Origin: JACZWL01 sp046756445
GTDB lineage: Bacteria; Pseudomonadota; Gammaproteobacteria; Steroidobacterales; Woeseiaceae
Direction of reading: 5' to 3'
DNA length: 9,698 nucleotides
NCBI GenBank assembly: GCA_046756445.1
Contig: JBHHWI010000109.1
Coordinates: forward strand, 1-9,698
Shown: positions 1-4,777 of the stretch, piece after piece
How positions within the stretch are numbered: the first letter of the stretch is position 1
How the letters are laid out: every line of letters begins with the position of its first letter
Program-made: the position numbers and the translations under genes
Notes under the pieces: model-generated
Database searches by the model: none
Told to the model about the DNA's origin: nothing
The model's input: the letters and a program-made list of their open reading frames with translations, nothing else

Positions 1-1
1 G

Positions 2-1156
2 CTAGTCCAGCGGATCCGGGATTATTTTCTGCGGCGGAAACCACGGAATCTCGCAGACGCCGGCCCGTCTCTCGCCCAATGGCGTCGACACGGTCAGTGA
101 AGTGCCAAGGTCTGCATATTCCACCGGTACATTCACGAATCCGATGTTCTTTTCGAGCCGCGGCGAGTACACGCAGCGGGTAAGGTGACCGATTATCCGG
201 TCGCCGTCCGTGACATGCCAGAACTCGGTATTCGCAGCTTGGAGTGGGTCTCCATGGAGGTCAACGCCCACCAGTCGCCGCTTCACGCCTTCCTGCCAGA
301 TCTTTTCAAGCGCCTTCTTGCCGATAAAGTCATCGGGTTGATCGAGGTCGACCAGATAATCTACCCCGAGAACGAAGGCGTTGTCGGCGCGTGATATGTC
401 CGAGACATAGGACAGCAGGCAACCTTCGATGCTGCGTATATGACTGGGCGCGATCGGCGTAATGTCATGTGGCTTTCCCGCCTCCATAACGAGTTGCCAC
501 AGTCGATCTCCATGGCTGCCATCGCGCAGAAAGATCTCGTATCCCAGCTCGCCGCTCCAGCCGGTCCGCGCAAGCACGACGGGAATCCCGTCGAGCGCCG
601 TTTTCTTCATCCAGTAGTACTTTATCTTCAGCGCCGCTTCACCGAACAGCTCGCGGGCGACGTGCGGCGCCTTGGGGCCCTGCAGTTGCAACGGCGATAC
701 GTCGGGTTCGTCGACCCTGACATCCAACCCGCTGTTGACGACCGCGCCCAGCACCCACAGCAGCGCGTCGCCATCGCCCGGCGATAACCAGAACCGTTGC
801 TCCTCGACGCGAAGCATCACGGCATCATTGACGATGCCGCCGTCCTGGTCCGTCAGAAGCACATATTGGCACTGCCCGATCTGGCATTTGGACGTGTCCC
901 GTGGCGTGAGCAGCTGCACGAATCGGCCGGCATCCGGTCCGGTAATCTCGATCTGGCGCTCGCAGGCCACATCCCAGAGCGTCACATCCCTGACGAGACT
1001 CCAGTACTCCGTCACCGGATCCGTGTACGAGGTCGGCATGTACGTGTGGTTATAAACAGTGAATGCCCTGGCGCCGTAGCGAATCGTCGCATCGAAAAAC
1101 GGCGACTTGCGGACACGGGGGCCTATCGAAATCAACGGTGATGCTGCTGTGCTCAT
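2..1156 (-). CDS. DmdA-like / GcvT-family folate-dependent aminomethyltransferase or demethylase
   Basis: A 384-residue protein of the GcvT (glycine-cleavage T-protein) fold, which moves a one-carbon group from a substrate to tetrahydrofolate in the cytoplasm. The N-terminus (PRVRKSPF, then FTVYNHTYMPTSY at 32-44), LTPRDTSKCQIGQCQYV at 83-99, GGIVNDAVM at 106-114, EPDVSPLQLQGPKA at 150-163 and the KYYW stretch near 179 all look like the dimethylsulfoniopropionate demethylase (DmdA) branch more than true GcvT. However, TGWSGELGYEIF (198-209) keeps the GcvT-like GE.GYE motif, which I remember as altered in authentic DmdA, so the substrate is uncertain. Length fits the family. The start is the ATG at 1156, because AGAGG lies 7 bases upstream; a TTG 57 bases further out has no such support. 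The gene ends at its stop codon right at the window edge. Upstream, 215 bases separate it from the preceding gene. No partner genes for glycine cleavage (gcvH, gcvP) are in view, and the neighbours are envelope proteins. Confidence 0.88.
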   Translation of the reverse strand: MSTAASPLISIGPRVRKSPFFDATIRYGARAFTVYNHTYMPTSYTDPVTEYWSLVRDVTLWDVACERQIEITGPDAGRFVQLLTPRDTSKCQIGQCQYVLLTDQDGGIVNDAVMLRVEEQRFWLSPGDGDALLWVLGAVVNSGLDVRVDEPDVSPLQLQGPKAPHVARELFGEAALKIKYYWMKKTALDGIPVVLARTGWSGELGYEIFLRDGSHGDRLWQLVMEAGKPHDITPIAPSHIRSIEGCLLSYVSDISRADNAFVLGVDYLVDLDQPDDFIGKKALEKIWQEGVKRRLVGVDLHGDPLQAANTEFWHVTDGDRIIGHLTRCVYSPRLEKNIGFVNVPVEYADLGTSLTVSTPLGERRAGVCEIPWFPPQKIIPDPLD

Positions 1157-1325
1157 CAAGCAACCTCTGCAATCAAACAACGGTGCATGCGATAGGAAAA
1201 CTGGCGCGGGCAACTGCGTTCAAATCTCCGGGCCCTTCTCAGGCAATCCGTAACCGAAGCCGTGCCGGTCAGCTTTACAGACGGATCTTACTGCCAGCGC
1301 TGAGCAATAAGAATCGATATCCTTA

Positions 1326-1353
1326 GGCAGTGCGACGCACAATTGCCAGTGCG
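1326..1353. repeat. Short direct repeat with an intervening inverted copy, between genes
   Basis: GGCAGTGCG (1326-1334) recurs as GCCAGTGCG (1345-1353), one mismatch and 19 bases apart, about two helical turns. The inverted pentamer CGCAC (1336-1340) lies between them, so it can pair with either flanking GTGCG. A further small palindrome, CCGGA-TGC-TCCGG (1359-1371), follows directly after the stop of the neighbouring secreted-protein gene on the minus strand. There is no T-run, so this is not a convincing intrinsic terminator. It could be an operator upstream of the GcvT-family gene or chance. The rest of the 1157-1371 gap shows no convincing promoter on the minus strand. Confidence 0.25.
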
Positions 1354-1371
1354 CGAACCCGGATGCTCCGG

Positions 1372-2223
1372 CTAGTCCAGCGCATTGCCGAGCCCCGCCA
1401 GGTCCAGAGAATTCGCGTTGTAATCCTCCACGTTGTCCCTGTCCCCGTATACGTGTGCAAGAAGGACAAGGGCACGCAGATGGTTGGCGGGAGTCTGGTC
1501 GGCCTGCGGAAAGACGATTCTCCAGTTGCTGGCGTCGAGTTCGCTGATATCCCACGCCCCCAAGTAATACTTGTAACCCAGATAGTCGTCATTGCCCTTG
1601 TCCAGGCGGAAGGCCTTGGCGACGCCCCGCACGGCGATGTCATACTTGTTGCCGATGTTCTCGCCATCCCCGTTCACGATGACCTGTACATAAAACTTAC
1701 TGGGTTTTTTGGAGGGCGCCGCCGAGCTCACGCCGACGGCCTGACCCATTGGCCCCGCTGTCATCTGGGACTGCATCAAGGCGGCGAGTTGCTTCTGGAG
1801 CTCGTCCATCTTCCGGGTGTCGCCGCTCATCGCAGCAGCCATCATCTCCTGCTGCAACTCCTGGGCGCTCTTTTCTTCAACAGCCCTTTGCCTGTCTGCC
1901 TCGGTGATCCGTTCGAAGTCGACCCGCACGGAGATCCTGAGGGGATAATCCCTGGCGCGCTCGAAGATTATCGGGTGCTGGCCCTCACGGACGGTATTTC
2001 GCGACGCCGTGACGCTGATCTCCCGTTCCCAGCCGTCGATCGCCGGCACCGACGCCTTAACCTGGCCGACGATTGCGTCGATAAACTGAATTTCCCCGAC
2101 AGTGGCGGGCACATCTTCAGCGTCGTCAATGGGGTCGGCCGCCGCCGCTCCGGCAAGACACCAAAGGAATAACCATTTGAGACACATGGGCAAAGACTGT
2201 TGTGCCGTAAAATATGTTTTCAT
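1372..2223 (-). CDS. Secreted protein of unknown function with a central helical segment
   Basis: A 283-residue exported protein that I do not recognise. Residues 14-29 form a hydrophobic signal core ending in AGAAAAD, so cleavage is likely near residue 29. The mature part has a mixed alpha/beta N-terminal region (about 45-105). It then has a strongly charged, methionine- and glutamine-rich helix (about 107-155, likely coiled coil), a short Gly/Ser/Ala linker (about 157-175) and a beta-rich part with YVQVIVNGDGENIGNKYDI (178-196). It ends in an Asn/Asp-rich C-terminus (DRDNVEDYNANSLDL, 261-275). The start is the ATG at 2223, with GAGG 8 bases upstream; an in-frame GTG at 2232 would overlap that site and is less likely. 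It is the third gene of a probable left-facing set after the YIP1-like protein and the lipoprotein, but a hairpin separates it from the latter. Its cellular role is unknown; a periplasmic location is inferred. Confidence 0.75.
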   Translation of the reverse strand: MKTYFTAQQSLPMCLKWLFLWCLAGAAAADPIDDAEDVPATVGEIQFIDAIVGQVKASVPAIDGWEREISVTASRNTVREGQHPIIFERARDYPLRISVRVDFERITEADRQRAVEEKSAQELQQEMMAAAMSGDTRKMDELQKQLAALMQSQMTAGPMGQAVGVSSAAPSKKPSKFYVQVIVNGDGENIGNKYDIAVRGVAKAFRLDKGNDDYLGYKYYLGAWDISELDASNWRIVFPQADQTPANHLRALVLLAHVYGDRDNVEDYNANSLDLAGLGNALD

Positions 2224-2256
2224 CTGAAGCACCTCATGCTCCTGTCTCTGAATATC

Positions 2257-2280
2257 GGACCGGCCTTCGACGGCCGGTCC
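2257..2280 (-). other. Intercistronic hairpin (9-bp perfect stem, 6-base loop)
   Basis: GGACCGGCC (2257-2265) and GGCCGGTCC (2272-2280) are perfect inverted repeats around a six-base loop. The structure lies 78 bases past the lipoprotein stop and 33 bases before the start of the next minus-strand gene. No run of T follows on the minus strand, so a classical intrinsic terminator is not supported. It could stabilise the upstream transcript, partly terminate transcription, or set different levels for the two genes. Confidence 0.55.
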
Positions 2281-2358
2281 GGTCCCGTCGTGGCCGCGCC
2301 GCCAAAGCCTGTCGCAATTGGAGGAGTCAGCCTTTCCCAGGGAAAATCGCCTGTCCCG

Positions 2359-2955
2359 TTATGGTGCGCCGGGCTGGTAGCGAAGATCGATGCGGCTGCG
2401 CATGTCCGGCCACACCGCCCGTGCGCTGTCCGTCTCCGACAGCGGCACCACCACGACCAGCGAGAACTGTCCCGTGATGTCCAGAGGATTGGAGTCCTCG
2501 CCGCCGTTCCAGAAAGAATGGGTGCCGACGAATTCCTTGTACTGCCAATCGGCAAGCCGTTCCTTGTAGAAGGCAACGACGTCGGAAACCTCATCGGCAG
2601 ATAACATGGCCATGGACGGCAGGCTGGTGATCTTTTCGTCGTTGGCGGTCATCTCCATTGGCCCCATGGTCGACATGACGGCAGCGTCCGGATATGCGGG
2701 CACGTTGACCTCCGATGCAGATGGCACTTCGGAGTTGTTGGCCATCATGACCATCATCTGAACCCCCGGATCGTCCGGCAGGGTCTCCGGCATGGTCAGC
2801 ATCGGCGCGTAGCCATCCGCCCGCGTCGCCGGGGCCGTGGCCGTGCTGTCCGCTGCCGGCTCGGTCGGCGACTCTGAATCACCGCAGGCCGGCAGAAATA
2901 TGAATCCGCAAGTCAGCGCGCCCCAAATACAAATCCTGATTGTTGTTCTTGTCAT
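2359..2955 (-). CDS. Methionine-rich lipoprotein of unknown function
   Basis: A 198-residue predicted lipoprotein. The N-terminus has Arg at 3 and 7, a hydrophobic core (8-20) and the lipobox LPAC with Cys24 as the lipidated residue. The residue after Cys is Gly rather than Asp, which favours transfer to the outer membrane. An acidic Ser/Thr/Pro/Ala linker (26-46) follows. The globular part has a Met-rich stretch (VQMMVMMANN, 65-74), PAYPDAAVMSTMGPMEM (86-102) and SADEVSDVVAFYKERLADWQYKEF (119-142, discontinuous quotation avoided here by naming its key residues: Asp121, Val123, Phe129, Tyr130, Leu134, Trp137). The 'YPDA ... V.FY...L..W' spacing is seen in many small exported bacterial proteins of unknown role. 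GGGAG lies 6 bases before the ATG. The start is 19 bases after the stop of the YIP1-like gene, so the two are almost certainly co-transcribed. Confidence 0.82.
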   Translation of the reverse strand: MTRTTIRICIWGALTCGFIFLPACGDSESPTEPAADSTATAPATRADGYAPMLTMPETLPDDPGVQMMVMMANNSEVPSASEVNVPAYPDAAVMSTMGPMEMTANDEKITSLPSMAMLSADEVSDVVAFYKERLADWQYKEFVGTHSFWNGGEDSNPLDITGQFSLVVVVPLSETDSARAVWPDMRSRIDLRYQPGAP

Positions 2956-2974
2956 CGGTTGCTCCCGGCTGTTC

Positions 2975-3658
2975 CTATTGCCTTTGCTGTTCCAGCATTT
3001 CCTGCCAGTCTTCCATGCCGCTCACCAGTTGCCGGCTGGTGTATTCGCCGCTGACGCTGATGAACGCTAAGATCACGCCGATAATGCCGAATACCGCCCA
3101 GGACACCTGCACACTGCGCCGGTGTACATGGATGCTGGCGATCGCCAGCAGCGCCATCGGCCACAGCGCGGAGGCCAGCGAGCCTATGTAGGGAACGAGA
3201 TTCAGCACCGCGGTCACCGGTGCGATCGCCGCCGTATAGGCGACACAGCGAAACGCCGTCTCGAAGTCCTGCTGCGAGCCCATCATCTTCCAGATGACGT
3301 AGGCAATCGCCGCGCCGACGAAGCCGAAGATCACCACGAATACCGGCACCAGGATGATGGCGATCAGCCCACCGGCCATGGCACCGGCCATGCCGAACCC
3401 GGCCAGCGACAACACCGCCGACAACACACCCGCCACCACCGCCAAAACCACCATGAATATCAGCGGCTCGACCAGCCCGCCGCTTTTGGCCATCCCCTGG
3501 TAAAAACCCACCGGGTTGGTAATCAGCCTGATCGCCTGTGCCGGGATTTGCTGGAGATCCGGCTGCCCCCGCGGCGCCGGTAATGCCTGCCCCTCTTCGG
3601 GCGCTTCCGGGCTTTCTCCCGGCTCCTGATCCGCTCGTTGTTGTTCTTCGTTACTCAT
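2975..3658 (-). CDS. YIP1-family integral membrane protein
   Basis: A 227-residue protein with a cytoplasmic-type acidic, proline-rich N-terminus (1-35) and about five hydrophobic helices, at roughly 64-85, 92-122, 138-158, 160-178 and 184-204. The pre-helix segment with IRLITNPVGFYQGM (43-56), the Phe132-Arg137 segment leading into AYTAAIAPV (140-148) and the LVPYIGSLASALWPMALL stretch (154-171) match the pattern of the Yip1 family. In bacteria these are membrane proteins without a settled function. A charged C-terminal tail (205-227) follows the last helix. The ATG at 3658 was chosen over the in-frame ATG at 3697 because the predicted promoter -10 box (3700-3705) touches the latter, so transcripts would begin inside or after it; GGGG lies 8 bases before the chosen ATG. 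This is the first gene of the left-facing set. It may help place or stabilise the lipoprotein encoded next, but that is only inference from adjacency. Confidence 0.85.
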   Translation of the reverse strand: MSNEEQQRADQEPGESPEAPEEGQALPAPRGQPDLQQIPAQAIRLITNPVGFYQGMAKSGGLVEPLIFMVVLAVVAGVLSAVLSLAGFGMAGAMAGGLIAIILVPVFVVIFGFVGAAIAYVIWKMMGSQQDFETAFRCVAYTAAIAPVTAVLNLVPYIGSLASALWPMALLAIASIHVHRRSVQVSWAVFGIIGVILAFISVSGEYTSRQLVSGMEDWQEMLEQQRQ

Positions 3659-3699
3659 AGTGGTGACCCCGAATGTTATTTTTTTGTCGACCAGCATGC

Positions 3700-3728
3700 A
3701 TTATAGATCGATTTTGTTGTCGCGGAAG
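3700..3728 (-). promoter_or_regulatory. Probable sigma-70 promoter for the YIP1-like/lipoprotein genes
   Basis: On the minus strand a perfect TATAAT (3700-3705) lies about 42 bases upstream of the chosen YIP1-like start. The matching -35 region (around 3723-3728, CTTCCG at 17-base spacing) is poor, so the promoter may be weak or activator-dependent. The predicted transcript start near 3693 gives a leader of about 35 bases and excludes the upstream ATG at 3697. Confidence 0.45.
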
Positions 3729-3742
3729 TATGCCGGGCCGTG

Positions 3743-3770
3743 TTGATAATCTGATACTGCGGTTTATACT
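3743..3770 (+). promoter_or_regulatory. Sigma-70 promoter for the DUF4412-like secreted protein gene
   Basis: TTGATA (3743-3748) and TATACT (3765-3770) each match consensus at five of six positions and are 16 bases apart. The start of transcription would be near 3777, giving a leader of about 83 bases before the ATG at 3860. Together with the facing -10 box at 3700-3705 it forms a compact divergent promoter region in which one regulator could control both directions. I could not identify a clear operator. Confidence 0.6.
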
Positions 3771-3859
3771 TATCTTCCACACCTGATCTCGTTCGCCGGG
3801 CGCATCGGTCGATCAAGAATAACCAATTTTGCGTCAGCGGAAAAACCAAGGGGATAACA

Positions 3860-4519
3860 ATGAATAACAAGAGCCCTTCTCGAATCACGTCCTTGTCTGC
3901 TTGGCTTGCGATGCTGCTTGGTATATTTGTTGGTATATCAGCTTCGGCGGGTGGACTCGGCAACACCAAACAATTTGCCGTGGAAATGAAAATGACATCC
4001 GACATGGGCGCCTCGGCCGGTCAGTCGATGGTCGCAAAGTATTATGTCGGCAAAAACCGGGTCCGCATGGAAGCGAGCATGCCGGGCATGCCGGGCGGTG
4101 GTGGCAATATCACCATGTACGAGGGCGATCAGATCACCATGTACACGCTGATTCCGCAGATGAAGCAATATATGAAAAGGACAGGCACCGCGGAAGAGAT
4201 GGGAGATGACGGTCCCGGTCTGATGTTCGGCTCACCGGATGATCCCGACCATCCGTGCCAGGGCGACCCCGACGTGACATGCAAGAAGATTGGTTCCGAC
4301 ACACTGCTGGGACGCTCCGTCGACAAGTACCTCGTGAAAGACATCGAGGACGGTGTTCCGACCGAAAGCGTTATCTGGTTCGACCGGGAATTGCTCTTTC
4401 CGCTCAAGACCGAAAGCGACGATGGGATGATGGAGGCAACGTCGATCGAAATCGGCTCTCAGCCCGACGCACTGTTTGAAATACCCGCGGGCTATACCGA
4501 GATGAAGATGCCGTTCTAG
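3860..4519 (+). CDS. Methionine-rich secreted protein, DUF4412/LolA-like type
   Basis: A 219-residue exported protein. The N-terminus is basic, followed by a hydrophobic core (11-28) and ISASAGG, with signal peptidase cleavage expected near residue 30. The mature protein follows the pattern of DUF4412-type beta-rich proteins related in shape to LolA. It has KYYVGKNRVRMEAS (60-73), a Met/Gly/Pro loop (74-83), NITMYEGDQITMYTLIPQMK (83-102), LGRSVDKYLVKD (150-161), VIWFDRELLFPLKTES (171-186) and a 'FEIPAGY' end (206-212). About 19 of 219 residues are Met. Cys133 and Cys141 could form a disulfide in the periplasm. AAGGGG lies 6 bases before the ATG. The gene has its own promoter and is divergent from the YIP1-like gene. 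Function is unknown; binding of a hydrophobic ligand or lipid is possible by analogy with LolA only. Confidence 0.8.
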   Translation: MNNKSPSRITSLSAWLAMLLGIFVGISASAGGLGNTKQFAVEMKMTSDMGASAGQSMVAKYYVGKNRVRMEASMPGMPGGGGNITMYEGDQITMYTLIPQMKQYMKRTGTAEEMGDDGPGLMFGSPDDPDHPCQGDPDVTCKKIGSDTLLGRSVDKYLVKDIEDGVPTESVIWFDRELLFPLKTESDDGMMEATSIEIGSQPDALFEIPAGYTEMKMPF

Positions 4520-4588
4520 CGGGCCGATGCTCGAGGTGGCTCAGGCACCGCAGAAAACTCGCAGCACGCGTTCACGGGGGGCTGTGCA

Positions 4589-4777
4589 ATGACCGATCCG
4601 TATGGCATGCGCCGTCACGGCGATTACCTCCATTCCGATCTCGACATCATACCGATCATCGAAGTTCAGGAGCGCCGTCACGAACTGCGTTACGCCCGCG
4701 CGGGTTCAGAGGTGAAGGCATATTCGATCTGTGATGAAGACGGGGAAAGCTATGGATACCGCAGGCATATTTCGTAA
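4589..4777 (+). CDS. Possible small protein overlapping the start of the transglutaminase-like gene
   Basis: A 62-codon open frame with a good Shine-Dalgarno (GGGGG, 7 bases before the ATG) and ordinary high-GC codon choice. The product is soluble and highly charged, rich in Arg, His, Asp, Glu and Tyr, with one Cys (residue 48) and no signal peptide or membrane segment. It overlaps the next gene's chosen ATG (4752) by 26 bases, the geometry of translational coupling. I recognise no family. It may be a real small gene, a leader peptide affecting translation of the large lipoprotein, or a chance frame. No separate promoter is visible in the 69 bases between the preceding stop and this ATG. Confidence 0.35.
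   Translation: MTDPYGMRRHGDYLHSDLDIIPIIEVQERRHELRYARAGSEVKAYSICDEDGESYGYRRHIS

Noticed and set aside
1371..1382. Identical 12-mer GCTAGTCCAGCG at 1-12 and 1371-1382, at the 3' ends of two genes
   Set aside because: Both genes end in codons for Leu-Asp-stop. A few matching 12-mers are expected by chance in a window this size, so an attachment site or duplication is not supported.
1330..2172. 280-codon open frame on the plus strand
   Set aside because: It is opposite the secreted-protein gene, whose signal peptide and ribosome site support the minus strand. The His/Arg-rich product looks like antisense translation.
3679..3686. T-run between the divergent promoters and the YIP1-like start, as a possible terminator
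   Set aside because: No GC-rich stem precedes it on the plus strand, and no gene ends toward it. On the minus strand it reads as an A-run in the leader.
4520..4588. Possible terminator after the DUF4412-like gene
   Set aside because: Only a 4-bp stem (GGTG/CACC near 4535-4549) with no T-run is present, so read-through to the downstream genes stays possible.
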